A stretch of 64,000 nucleotides of DNA from Miscanthus floridulus. Its lineage: Eukaryota; Streptophyta; Magnoliopsida; Poales; Poaceae. Within the stretch, counting starts at the first letter, position 1, and each line of letters starts with the position of its first letter. Shown piece after piece: positions 22,875 through 34,802 of this stretch. A program made the position numbers and the translations under genes. The DNA lies in NCBI RefSeq assembly GCF_019320115.1, contig NC_089598.1:86753560-86817559 (forward strand), in the 5' to 3' direction. The notes beneath the pieces were generated by a model, which worked only from the letters and a program-made list of their open reading frames with translations, searched no databases and was not told the origin of the DNA.

Positions 22875-23233
22875 GGGATGCGCTCTCTCCAAAATAAGGA
22901 GGATCCATGCGAACGACCAACGAAGGATGATTCCAACGAACAATAGACGTTCGAACACTTAGCGCACGTCGGAGCTCCCGTTACTCTCGGCCCTGCGGTC
23001 CGCGGTCCGACCAGACCTCTGATACCCCCATCTTACTCCCTCTCGTTTGTAACCCCACAGCAAACTTCGAGCACCTGGGCTTAGGAATAAAGTCACCGAT
23101 CGACTCAGACTGGACATAGGGCACGTTGCCTGAACCATTATAAACCCTGTGTCATTGAGTGCTAGGTCACATCCAATCACAACGTACGGCAAAACGACAA
23201 ATATTTACTAGTTGGTCACTTTTCGCACTGACA

Positions 23234-24070
23234 ACACCGGACGGAGAGCAAATATGGAGTTCGTCTCAATTGCGGAAACTTACGAGTTGGAGAGGAGATA
23301 TACCAAAATGTTGAAGGGTACATTTTTTTCTTCTATTTACTAAAAAACTCAAAATAGGGAGTTGTTTTGATAAACATCTAGGGATGCACTTACACCATTT
23401 CAGACTATAAGTCTCTTTGGCTTTTATTATGGCCAAGTTTATAAAAAAATATATATTAGCATGTACTACAAATACTATAAGTGCACTGACAAGATATATT
23501 ACACGGTGTAATTTTAATTGGAACTAATTTTGTGATGTGAATTGCTACAAATTTAACTTATAACAATACAGCAGAGTCCCAAGGTATTTTTCTATAGAGT
23601 TTGTTGAAGTTCAAAATTTGACTTGGAATGCAGCTGACTTTTATATTGGAACTGCAGAGAATTGAAGCAGTTAAAAACCGATCAGAGATCAACCAAGTAT
23701 ATAATATAACAATTAAGAAGAGCAGCTGAGCAGGACTATTTTATATTTTATTTATGACACATCCAACCACTTGATCCTTGATGTTTCGTGAGTGAAGTAG
23801 GAGTAGGCTCGCCATGACATGATTGCCCAATGACCAAAACAAAACGAGGAGACGAGTAGAGAAACGAGGCAAAGATGCCACTTTTTTTTTTTTTTTTGCC
23901 ATTTCACTTTGCGTCCGGTCACACTCACACCTGCGGCTACACTTTGCGTCGTCACGAGAGTTTGGTCGTGGTCGCGCGTGACTCATCGCGCACCCACTCC
24001 ATGCCCTGCCAGCTGCTTTGTGGCCGGAGGATAACCTCGGCCGGTCCGATCCAAATTACTAAAGCCTGTC
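23234..24070. other. Intergenic DNA, no gene seen
   Basis: AT-rich sequence after the gypsy LTR, with a 16-bp T tract at 23882-23897. I see no supported ORF, RNA gene or repeat family other than the T tract. Confidence 0.5.
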
Positions 24071-24074
24071 TGTC

Positions 24075-24330
24075 TGAGAGCAAGGCTAATAATATAGTTG
24101 GTTTGTTGGCTGTAAAGTTTTTTTTTAGTTTTCTTTGTAGCTTTCTCTCAGTCTATTTATATAGTAGTTAGCTTTTTACAGTTAATACATGGTCCATTTA
24201 TCTCTTTCACAAACTTTCTTAGTTCTTGTGCTCAAATCGACTGTAAGCTTACAGTCCACTTCTCCTCTCTCTCCTCCCATCTCTCCTTCACCTCAGCATT
24301 TAGTCAGCTTAGGTATTATACTTGAGTGTG
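24075..24330. mobile_element. MITE-like segment with imperfect terminal inverted repeats
   Basis: The left end AGCAAGGCTAATAATATAG (about 24081) is imperfectly complementary to the right end containing TTAGGTATTATACTTGAG (about 24308-24325). The interior is AT-rich with CT-rich tracts and no ORF. Size and composition fit a grass MITE. The target duplication is not clear and the edges are approximate. Confidence 0.45.
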
Positions 24331-24976
24331 ACCACGGGGTGCGATCAGCGGAGATGGAGATCCCTCCGCTCCGCCTTTTTCTTTCTGGAGACTGCAGGAG
24401 AAGATGATTAGGGACTCCACCGAGCTGAGAAAGTTTAAAGCGCTGATTGCTACATCCGGGCCTCTGTAAAAGCTAAAAATGCTTGGCACTAGGCAGCGAC
24501 GCCGACGATCAGAGCTTGTTTTCGTGGCTTCCTGAACTTTCCTGGCAGCTTTGAGCACATCCAATCGATGCTGCTTTTCTAATCTAATTTAACAAGGATC
24601 GTGCAAAGCTTTCGTTTTGGGCTACCTTGTCGACTGGACATGCATATATATGCATGCGGGCCTCGTGTTGTGGCTGGAGGATGACCGTCGCGCGCGGAGC
24701 GATTTCCACGAGGCGGAATTCGAGCAGCTAGCGAAGGCGAAGGGAAGCAAACAGGGCTGCAGGTTTCTGCATCGCGATGGGAAGCGGTCCCTACAAGCTC
24801 GCGGTTTGGGCCGAAACTCATTTGCGTTGTACACTCGCGGACTGTGCGAGTGCACGAGTGAGGAGTGTGACAGCCCATCGGCCAACCTTTCCACGAGTGC
24901 CTGATTTTTTTGTGCGGTCGTCCCTAACTCTCTGACCCTATTTTGCTTTGATTTGCACTGGCAGCGAGTATTCTGC

Positions 24977-24980
<4 letters not shown>
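24331..24980. other. Intergenic DNA, no gene seen
   Basis: Mixed-composition sequence without a supportable coding region or RNA gene. Confidence 0.45.

Positions 24981-25038
<58 letters not shown>
24981..25038. repeat. AT dinucleotide microsatellite, 29 units
   Basis: An uninterrupted run of AT of 58 bp. It abuts a GC-rich block beginning at about 25040, an abrupt change of composition. Confidence 0.97.
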
Positions 25039-25039
<1 letters not shown>

Positions 25040-25040
<1 letters not shown>

Positions 25041-25640
25041 TCAGTATAGATGACCATTCGGGCCGCCCGGCCCGGCCCGGCACGGTAGAGCACGACGGGC
25101 CGCCAGGCCGTGCCGCCCCAATCCACCGTGCCTAGCCGACGGCCCAGGCATGGCCCGTCGGGCCACTTTCCGTGCCAGGTCGGCCCGGAAAGCACGGCCT
25201 TTTTAATAGGCCAGGCCGGCCCGAGGCCCGCATCAGCAGGGGAAGGCCGGAAGGGAGAGAGGACGGAGGACCGGGCCATCCTGAAGCCCGCAACCACAGC
25301 CCAAGAGAAAGAGAGAGAGAGAGAGCGAGGCGGGGGAGGGGAGGCCGTCGGCGCGAGTTGCTCGAGTCGCGGGAGGTGGCGGGCTGGAGTCAGGAGGAGG
25401 CCGGATCCGTGGAGGATGGAGGAGGCCGCCTGCTCGACGCTGCTGCTGCTGCCGAGCTCGACGCCGCTGCAACAACGCTCGACACTGCGTCACTGCCACT
25501 GTCGGGAGGCGGAGGGCATGGAGGAGGCCGCCGAGGTGGAGTGGAGGTGTAGGCAGCGTCGCGTGAGGCCGTGAGGGAGGGAGAGGCCGTCTGCGCCGAG
25601 TAGCGGGAAGAAGAACAACTAGAAGACTGATCCATACCTC
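25040..25640 (+). other. GC-rich block, possible terminal region and 5' leader of the FAR1-like gene
   Basis: It starts GATGACCATTCGGGCC and contains many GGCCCGG/CCGTGCC phrases typical of GC-rich transposon ends in grasses. A GA microsatellite lies at about 25308-25326. The 3' side (25400-25650) is leader-like and ends in CAGCAAAG/GTTAGT, a good splice donor at about 25649. A similar phrase, CAGCCAAG/GTTAGT, recurs at about 26397 as a possible alternative 5' exon. Short GC-rich reading frames here are not supported as proteins. Confidence 0.45.
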
Positions 25641-26693
25641 ATCAGCAAAGGTTAGTATCCCAATCTTTTGAATCTACTTTCTAAAAAAGCAACAAAAAAC
25701 AATAGCAACTCAGATCAAAGACTAGGAGAATGTAGATCCATGGAAAAGACATTCAGGATGGCAAAGATGGCCTGCTGCTTGTGCTTGCTACAACAGCAGG
25801 GCGTGGCCCTGGTTGCTCAGTGTGCACAAGAAGCAGGTCCAGCACTTGGGGGTTCAACCAATTATTTCAATTACACCCTAGTTCCTCAACCAATACTTTG
25901 CAGGACTGTTCATGCTAAAAATTTCAGTCACCTGAAGAAACACTGTCAAACTAACCAAGATGGAAAATTGCAACTAAGCTACTGATGCACACCTGAAAAC
26001 CGAACAAGCAACTCCTTAGGAAAATCGAAGATGCAGAGCAGTAGCTTCTAGAACTCAGGGCGAAACTGAAAACAGCAGCCAAGCTGTTGCTGGGACTGTT
26101 GTGTTGTTCCTGCACAAGACAAGCATAGCCACACCACTCAGCAATCCTCAACTAATCATCAACTAAAATTACAAATATATCTGTTATGCATTTGCTATAT
26201 TCCTATTGTAAATACATTACAGAACAAAAATAAAGAAATTGCACATTTGACATAGTGCAACTTGTACTTGCTGCTAATGCAATTATAATGTACATGTATA
26301 CAATTTAAAGATCCAGCTCATGCAACTTGTACATGCAAAGCAGGGCAAAGGGGCAGAGATCAGATCGAAGAGGAACCACAAACCTCAACAGCCAAGGTTA
26401 GTACACCGATCATTTGAATTCAATCTCCTTGTGTGTGTTAGATGCATGGAATATGTAATGATGAGAAACCTTCTAACTATCAAAACATAAAATTTGGATG
26501 TTATAACAGAACATGAATCTAGAAAGAAGAACAAGGCAGCAGAAAATGTTAGAGGCACAATATCAAATTCAGAACTATAAGGAAATGATTCGCCGAGAAG
26601 AAAGCAAGAATGATATAAAATTACTCCTAATCCAAAACAGTTAACACAAACAATAAATAAATGAGAACTAATGGCTTCTTCATTTTCTTGCAG

Positions 26694-29600
26694 GTTTCAA
26701 TTGCTTCCCTTATGCAACTAATACAAGCACCAGTCGAGTTTGATCAACTACTTAAGGTAAGAAACACAATTCAATGATGCAATGAAAAGAAGAAGAATCT
26801 GATAAAAAGCTATATAAGTAGTCAGCTGCTTGCTTTTTTTATGAAGTAGAATAATATGTATGTCACAACAAGTAGATGTGATGATTATCCAACATCAATA
26901 AACTCACAAGAAGCAATTAAGGAAGTGCAGTCAACTCCTTACCAAATATTTGCAGGCACAAATTGTTACAGTGACCTTTCAAATACCTACAGATACAAAA
27001 AGGTGAGCAAAATCATTGCTCAGAATCAAAAAAATGCCAACATAAGAAGGTTGTTTTCGACTAAAATATATTTCAATGCAGGGAGGCTACACTGAACTTA
27101 TGATGGAACAGATCAGGAACTCTCAGAAAGATAATCAGACTGACTAGAATACGCTGGTAAAATTTATAATACCAGTACACAAAAATTATAATTCAGACAT
27201 ATGTAAAATACACACATATGTGCAATGTAATTTTAGCATAACAGTACTTTAATTTCAATGCTTTATTATAAACTGTGCAGCAACATGAAGAGATGCAAGG
27301 ATCATTAACAAAGATGATACTTGAAAATGACAGGAATGAGGTAAAACTATATTATATATGCTTGTCAAACTAGTTGTGTTATATTATAAATGGTAACCAT
27401 TCTCATTATCAAACAAATAAAACAGAATATGAGACTTGAAGATCTGGATGGAATCTTTGGACCACAAACTGACTTGTCAATATCAGAGTCAAGGATGTCA
27501 TATGAGGTAGGTACAGACAGCTGAGCCAATTTGATTACATTTATAAGCAATACAAATATGTACTGGCATCAAAGTAAAACTTATCTTTGCAAAAACAGGA
27601 TGGAGAAATAGCGATCGTCACTGATGATGATGGAGCAACGACAAGCATGGCTGGTGATGGTAGATCTGAAATTCAACAATACCATTGGCAAACTGATGTA
27701 TTCAATAACATGGACATTGATGAGGTACATAAAAATGATCTCTTCAACTATTTCAGTCCACACAAAAAAAATTATTTGTATTATAAATGACATTACTTAG
27801 AAACTAAGACTGCTGCTAATATATTTACAGGTGCAGCATGAAAATCAAGAAGACTAACCAACAATGGGAGAAAATGACTTGAGGATCATAGCAACAGAAC
27901 CAACAAGTTCAGATATTACATCAGCTATAACAGATGACAATGAGCATGTAAATGGCAGCCAGGAACTGACGGAGGAAGAGATTGAAGAATTCATAAAAAA
28001 TGAGTAGGTTGCAGCATCTGAAGGCAACAATGCACCAATTAACAGCAAGTACACCCTACAGCTATCGATGGAATTTAAGACTAGGGATGATGCTCACCAT
28101 TTCTTCAACTTCTATGCGTTCCTAGCCAAATTTCAAGTTGCCATAACACATATGACAAGAACTCAAAGTAAGAAGAGAAATAATGAGGTAGTCAAAGTGA
28201 CAATGAGATGCACTCGTCAAGGAAAAGAAAAGGAACCAAAGTGTTTAGAGCAAGAAGACGCTGAAGTAGACAAGGATGTTGGAAACAAACTGGTAAGAAG
28301 GAAAATAAATGTTCAGCAGAAGTCATATTGTCCTTGTATTATGATGGTGAAAGAAGAAGGAGGTATATGGAAGATTAAAACTCTTGATTTGGAGCATAAT
28401 CATGAGCTATGCCCTGGAGACAGGGATCAACTATTTTCTGGTCACAAGTATATGACAGAAATGGAAAAATGACTTATCAAGACTCTGAACGATAACAATA
28501 TCCTGACTAGGAAGATGGTTTATATTCTATCGTATCTGAGAGGGAGGCTTATAGCTCTACCGATGAAAAAGAAAGATATCAGCAACTACAGGACAAGGCT
28601 GAACAAAGAAGTTAAAGGATCAGATATGACACAAGTACTTGATTATTTTATAAAGAAACAAACTGAGGATATGTCTTTCTTTTACAAGTTTGATTTAGAT
28701 GAGGACAAGAGAGTGAGAAACTTGTTCTGGATAGACTGTTCTTCTATGAAATATTATGCAGATTATGGAGAATGTGTAAGTTTTGACACGACATATATGA
28801 CCAACCGATACAACTTACCATTTGCACCATTTGTTGGAATCACAGGACATGGGCAAAGCTGTCTTTTCAGATGTGCTTTCCTGCATGATGAGACAGTGGA
28901 CACTTTTAAGTGGGTATTTCAAACTTTCCTTGAAGCAATGGGAGGAAAACACCCTCAAACAATCATCACAGACCAAGACATGGCAATGAAATCAGCAATA
29001 GAGCAAGTCTTCATAAACACAAAGCACAGAAATTACTTGTTCCACATAAAGACCAAATGCTACAATAAGAATATCAAGGTCTTTGCAGCAAACGAAGGAC
29101 TATATGAAGACTTCGAAGATATAGTGAACAATAGTCTAATAGTGGAAGAATTTGAACGATTTTGGAAGAGAATGATTGAGGAAAGAAACCTTCAAGGGAA
29201 TCACTACTTTTCCAAAATATGGGAAATGAGGAAAAGGTTTATCCCGGTCTACTACAAAAATAACTTCTTCCCTTTCATACAGACCACATCTAGGAGTGAG
29301 GCAACAAATGCGAGGTTCAAAGACAATGTAGGGCCAACCTATAGTATCATTAGCTTTCTGAAAGAGTACAATCGGATTGTTGATACCATAAATCGAGCAG
29401 AAAGGCTAGAGGACAGCTATAGCAAGCAGAAAAGGCAAAAGAAATCTATATTCGGCTATAGAATAGAGCAGCAGGCACAATAGCTATACGACAGAAACAT
29501 ATTCAAAAAGTTCCAGCTACAACTGAAGGCAACATCAAGGCTGAACTACCAGGAAACCGAAGATGGAAAAATATTTGAGGTGTGGCAAAAAAGTAACCAG

Positions 29601-30394
29601 ATTTAGGAGGTTCATAGGTTCAGGAGATATATAGTAAACACTGACCTAACAGAAGGCGAAGAAGAATTTACCTGCATATGTGCAAAATTCAGCAAAGATG
29701 GGATACTCTGCTCTCATATCCTGAAAATAGTCATTGAAAAAGAAAGCAGCACAATTACAGACAAATACTTCTTAGATAGGTGGAGAAAAAAGGATATGAA
29801 GGTGCATGTTGAAAGACAAGAAGAAGAAACAGTTGCAACAAGCTCATTGTTGAGATTCAATATATTATCTAGGAGATCACCAATACTGAATTCAAAAGGA
29901 TCAAAAAATGAGAAAGCCATGGAATACCTTATGGCAGAATTTGACAAGATGGAAATCAGTTTAGATAGAATGTTATCTGCTCAGCAAACAGGTTAAGCAC
30001 AAAATGACCAGCAAGGAAATGAAGAAAGAGAAACTATAGCAGCACAAGCTGGAGATATACAGACTGAAATAGATGATCCAGAAAGAATTCAAAGAAAGGG
30101 AAGGCCACCTAAGCCTGTCAGAATGAAGACACATATAGAAGAAATAAAGAAGAAACTGGTGGCAGCAGAAAAGAAGAAAAAGAAGAAAACAAATGACACA
30201 GACAGTGCAGGTATAAAATTTCAGGACATACAAATAAAATTTTAATACATACAAAATAGAATTTGAATCCAAATGCAAAAATTCTTATTTATGTGAACTA
30301 ATAATATTTTGTAGGCTCCCCGGTGAAGCCAAAAAGAAAGAAGAGGAAGGAAACATCAAATGGTAGCACTGATCCCGAAGCCACAACACACTAA
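26694..30394 (+). pseudogene. FAR1-RELATED SEQUENCE / MULE transposase-like gene with seven stops
   Basis: Exons with GT/AG borders are 26694-26756, 26956-27002, 27082-27156, 27281-27340, 27426-27506, 27599-27724, 27831-30210 and 30315-30394; the first two are less certain because their frames join only with extra stops. Domains in order: acidic N-terminus; FAR1 DNA-binding zinc finger (EFKTRDDAHHFFNFYAF to LDLEHNHELCPG, about 28070-28420); MULE transposase core with the Asp motifs CVSFDTTYMTN and TIITDQDMAM (about 28770-29060); SWIM finger CICAKFSKDGILCSH (about 29670); an AT-hook-like KGRPPKP and a Lys-rich tail. Stops lie at 27145, 27855, 28005, 28470, 29481, 29604 and 29994. The family includes light-signalling transcription factors derived from Mutator-like transposases and active transposases. 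This copy is inactive. Confidence 0.85.
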
Positions 30395-30995
30395 CGACAT
30401 GGTGATCAAAGACATGCAGCAATTCACGATGATCAGCAGATAGAAGCAAAATTTAAGTAGCCAATATATTTATGTAATTTATGTAATGAGTAGGATGTTA
30501 CAAACCTTAAATTAAATTATGCCTAGATCTAAAATTACATATGCTAAGCACTACAATTGCAGTTCTCAATATCTGCAATTTACATTATCGGTGATTGCAA
30601 TTGTGTAACCGAATTTTATATTTGTCTTGTTTTCATCAACAGCAGGTAATAACAGTAACAGAGCACTTGAAAAAATCAGTAGTATGTTGCTCCTACAGGC
30701 ACCAACATGTCTGCTAGGACATTTACTAACCTTATTGTTGAAGTTCCATCTACCATTGTGTGTTAAATTGTCTTCACCATTCCCAGCTTTAAGCTGAACA
30801 AAAAAAGACAGTTATAATGTTTACGCCTTCAAAATTCCATGAGCATTGTCAAAGGCTGACAGGCCTCCAGAAATTGATTGCAATTTTGGTAACGATCAGA
30901 AGAGGTGTGTGTTGACACTCGAAGTTAAAAGCTGACAGGCCTTCAGACCTACACTGTTTGCACACACATGTAAATGAAAAGATAGTAGCTAGTAC
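30395..30995. other. Gap between the FAR1-like gene and transporter exons; border repeat
   Basis: About 600 bp with no coding region. It contains one copy of GAGGTGTGTGTTGACAC (30902-30918), the unit that recurs near other fragment borders, and a short duplicated phrase (GCTGACAGGCC at about 30855 and 30932). The final exon expected for the transporter is not here. Confidence 0.55.
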
Positions 30996-33113
30996 CTTGA
31001 CAATATTGTCTGCATACTTCATCACCATTGATACAGCAATTCCACTGCAAAACAAATATAAATACTCGATTTGATTGGGAAGAAAATAAGAAGGATGCGG
31101 CTAAGACCAACAGGGCAATAGTGAAAACAATTAATATGATCCAACTGTCAGTACCTCAGAGCATGGTTAAGAATCATCAAAACTGTAATAAACGAGTAGC
31201 CATGAAAAAAGCCTCTGCACCAGATGGTACATTCAAATGGAATGGTCGATATCATGAACTGTAACAGGTAACATTAATGAAGCACTTGTAAAAAAAATTC
31301 TGCACTAACTTGTTCATAACAGCATCGAAGTCCTGGACACAAATTGCAACCAAATTGAATAGCATCCCAAATATGTACAGCCAAAAATTCTGTGCATTTA
31401 TATTTCTTGAAGGATGTTTCTTGATGATAACCTGGATTGTTCAAAACATAAAGGAATATATTACATTCCTAAAGAAATCCATTGATATTTCATATCAAAT
31501 GTATTTAAAAAAACAAGAATACAAATGATGAAAAGAGGAGTAGTAGTAGTATGGAGTCACAAACTTCTGTATATACTCCTGCAAAACCACTTAGAAGAGC
31601 CATCACCTGCAAAAAGGGGAAAAGAGCATTCAGGTAGTTGTTAAGCACTTCCTCTAGTATGTCCAAAAGACAGGATCGATTATTTTTTCTGCTTCACTCA
31701 CAATTGCCATCACCCAACCTTGAATAGGGGTCTGAAGAACATGGTCTGACCTGGAAAAGGACAGATAAGAAAAGAATGAGGGGGAAAACAGGCATACGAG
31801 GGACTGAGCTGAGCAGTAGTGCAGCCAGCACATAAAAGAATAAATGCAGCCCACTGAATTTCACTTAACCTGCATTAGTTCAACCATCCTAAATTAACAA
31901 TGGAAAGCAGTTACTGGGGAAGAAAATATTAAAATAACTGGAAGGAATGAAATGGAAAACAAAGAGGTTTTGTTATGATGGCCAGTTAAGAGGGTAGCAA
32001 GGTATTAGATTCAACAAATGCGCTAGTTTCAGATATCAGAGTTAGGATTTGCATAGTCCATTAAGCAACCAGTTTCTCAAGTTGAACAGTTCAATAGAGT
32101 ACGGATTCAAACCTAATGATGACAATTTATTTTAGAGATTGAAGTTCACCACAACTCTTTCATCACAGAACTATACTTCATGTCTTCTAGTTTTAGCATC
32201 CAGCGTTGCATCAAAGATTTCAAGTGAAAGCGAACCCAATGACATAGTGGATGTCACTTGTTACCAAAGAAAATTGATAAAAAAGAACAAGCTCATTAGA
32301 CTTACTTTTTCTTGAGAATTATACTATACAGGGCACCAGTGCTGATAATATTCAAGTTCTTCAGAATCTGGTAAGCTGGTGCATCCACATATGCAAAGAT
32401 ATAATACTGACAACCACAGAAGCAGGGAAAACATGGTTATGTTTTGTTTATTTTTTCTTTTTTTTAAATAAAAAAATCCTACATCAGAAGGACTGGGCAA
32501 CTGGACATACCTGCAATAAGTTCTTCACCAGGTAAAGCATTGCAGGAATGGGGTAAACTCTAACTTCATCAAACGATGTAGTTAACCTGAAAATAATAAA
32601 ACCAAAGGTCTAGAAGGTGAAAGAAGACAACACACCCCTAATATGTACTATCGAGAACGACAAGCATGGTAAAATCATCACCTATTATCTTCTGTAACAC
32701 CTTGACTGTTCCATGTCCTGTACAAGGCTACAAGTGACAGTAGACATTTCAAAGCTTCCACCTAGACATTCAGAAAACAGAATACATAACCACATCCACA
32801 ATACTGAAAACTCCTAAAGATATAGTCACTGAGAGAATTCAAGCATTTTGCTCACCGAAAAATTTGCTGTTGTGATACTATATTCATACTTTCCAGCTCT
32901 TTTCGACCATACAATCAATATTGCCTGGGAACTTGTTAGCAATGTCAATGCAAGTGTAACAATGGACCTGAAAACCACATTGCCGATACAACAAATGATT
33001 TTCAGAAAGAATGAAATTTAGTAAAAATATTGCAAGAAATAAGCCTTACTTTAGCTTCCAACTATCCTTGCCCTTCGGGCCTCCTGCAGTGCTAAGAGTC
33101 GAAGTTGCTGTAT
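30996..33113 (-). pseudogene. CMP-sialic acid transporter-like (nucleotide-sugar transporter) gene fragment, 11 exons
   Basis: Eleven exons with GT/AG borders join in one frame without stops: 33050-33113, 32856-32967, 32682-32761, 32511-32586, 32306-32406, 31798-31869, 31702-31750, 31565-31606, 31310-31431, 31155-31214 and 30996-31044, about 275 codons. The protein reads SIVTLALTLLTSSQAILIVW, YYIFAYVDAPAYQILKNLNI, LSEIQWAAFILLCAGCTTAQ, VMALLSGFAGVYTE and GIAVSMVMKYADNIVK. These match plant CMP-sialic-acid-transporter-like proteins: Golgi multi-pass exchangers of the drug/metabolite transporter superfamily. The start codon exon and the last exon (final membrane helices) are absent, and the flanks carry transposon repeats. 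I therefore call it a captured fragment. A real gene with distant end exons is the alternative. Confidence 0.85.
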
Positions 33114-34492
33114 CTGTAAATGGTATAGGTATTAATGCTAAGAATATCCCATATACAGCCCATCCGGAAAAACTACATCTGCATGATGAATCAAGAGCTT
33201 ACTGCTAGAAAGAGATCTCCTATCAAAGCTCTCTATGTCCTTTTTGGATACGTCATCGCTCTCCTTTTAGACGGGCCGGGTCAGACAAAAGACAGCTTGT
33301 CAGTGCATGCTCTGTTATTGAAATACAAGATTATTGTAAGCCCATTTTTCTCGAAAAGGAAAGCAACTATTGCCAGCGTTTAACTTTACGTATGACCAAT
33401 GACAAACATCAGCAAGATAAAACAGTACAGGACAATTTTTTAATGTCTAAACCATACTGGTCACTGCTAACACATAATAGCAGGCACAAATTATTTCCCA
33501 AATTATGTTTACAAAAACAAAGGATGAATCAGATGGCTTGTGTATCAGAAAAGGTCCGATTGCAAGTGCATGGATGGATAGAAATGCTGCACTCACAAAC
33601 TCAGCCGTTAAATAGCCAAATGTAAATTTAACGTTAACGACTTGTAGTCAGCCATGAGCAATATACACTGATAGAATAATCACTCACCTGCTAATGCCTA
33701 CATGGGTACATACCATCTACCAGACTCAACAGTAAATGGGAGTGAAGCAGGCAACTGTGCCTAGATGAGAAATATGAGATTGAGACTTCAAATCAGACAA
33801 AAACGAACCAAAAATGCCTAGATGAGAAATCGGACAAGGATAAAAAAGAGGTGTGTGTTGACACAAATCACAATTAACAGATTTTAAGATGTGTTAGCAC
33901 AAATCACAAGAGACAATTTTTTCTGTGGAAGGACAAGGACAAAATACAGATTTCAACATGTTTTAACACAGATCACAAGAGACAATTTTTTCTATGGATA
34001 TTGCACTTGTTAAACACCATAATTGTAGTATTTTAAGTGTGCAATTTATTACTTATAAATGTGCAATCAAGAAATGGATACTAAACACAGCTTTCTTGTA
34101 TAGTGTATGCATATATGCAACACACAATTAAAAGATGTGAGCTCCTACTATTCCACTACAACAGCCACAAGAATGTTTGAACTTTGAAACACCAGATAGT
34201 GAATCAGACATTGAGGTTGGGAAACAGGCCCTCTACTATTAGTTGAGGAGCAATAATCAACTCAACGTAGAGAAGAAAAAGATTGAAAGAGATATTACTA
34301 AGCAGTAACTGGACCAGTCATTGAAATAACAAAGAGTAGAGGTAGCTAATACTACCAGTTTCCTCCCACTTACCTACCCCACCATACAGACTTACAGAAT
34401 ATAAAACATGCCAGCGATCTAGGACCAGGACAGTAGTGGCCTAACCAACACACGAGAGAATATTTGAAGGTAGGAGGAGCTGAGTTTGTGGG
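33114..34492. other. Non-coding DNA with first copies of the ~100-bp repeat
   Basis: There is no gene. A repeat unit starting GAGGTGTGTGTTGACAC lies at 33848 and a partial second unit at about 33945. A segment at about 33998-34087 (GGATATTGCACTTG.. to GTGCAATCAAG) recurs in diverged form at about 40568-40655 inside the Ulp1 gene, linking the two regions. Confidence 0.6.
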
Positions 34493-34800
34493 GTCTATGT
34501 TGACACAAATCACAAATAACAGATTTCATGATGTGTTAGCACAAATTACAAGAGAGATTTTTTTTCTATGGAAGGACAAGGATAAAAAAGAGGTGTGTGT
34601 TGACACAAATCACAATTAACAAATTTCAAGATGTGTTAGCATAAATCACAAGAGACATTTTTTTCTATGGAAGGACAAGGACAAAAAAAAGAGGTGTGTG
34701 TTGGCACAAATCACAACTAACAAAGTTCAAGATGTGTTAGCACAAATCACAAGAGACATTTTTCTATGAAAAAATAAGGACAAATAAGAGGTGTGTGTTA
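34493..34800 (+). repeat. ~100-bp tandem repeat next to the methionine synthase fragment
   Basis: About three units run head to tail. The phrase GAGGTGTGTGTT(G/A) recurs at 34590, 34691 and 34788. Each unit continues through GACACAAATCACAA..AACA, then CAAGATGTGTTAGCACAAATC and CAAGAGACATTTTTTTCTATGG. The last unit breaks off inside the first phrase, where the methionine synthase fragment begins. Its continuation is found at 37339 beyond the fragment. Confidence 0.9.
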
Positions 34801-34802
34801 AC

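Larger units (their letters stand above)
1..23233 (+). mobile_element. Ty3/gypsy Tat-lineage LTR retrotransposon, 3' part, interrupted by a copia element
   Basis: The order seen is gag, protease, RT, RNase H, a second RNase H, integrase, an antisense accessory ORF and a 3' LTR. A second RNase H plus an extra ORF downstream of integrase is characteristic of the plant Tat lineage (RIRE2/Retand-like). The 5' LTR and the start of gag lie left of the window. The internal region resumes at 20695 after the copia element at 9428-20689. The coding regions carry many stops and frameshifts in every domain, so this copy is dead. It shares strong similarity with a second truncated copy at 51305-55640, which reads through several of the stops seen here. 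Confidence 0.93.
21968..23233 (+). repeat. 3' LTR of the Tat gypsy element
   Basis: It begins TGTCGGGTTCATAAAACCCG after the purine tract GGGGGCTCGGGGGCTCC. The second gypsy copy starts with the same terminus at 51305. A TATA box (TATAAAAG, 22867-22874) with a CT-rich microsatellite just upstream gives the promoter. The right end is placed at the CA of ACTGACA (23233) from family termini; with the partner LTR outside the window, this edge is uncertain by a few bases. Confidence 0.8.

Noticed and set aside
24938..25083. Reading frames with long Ile-Tyr repeats
   Set aside because: They are translations of the AT microsatellite.
25110..25635. Several overlapping GC-rich frames upstream of the FAR1-like gene
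   Set aside because: All frames are open because of composition. The region looks like a leader ending in a splice donor, not a coding exon.
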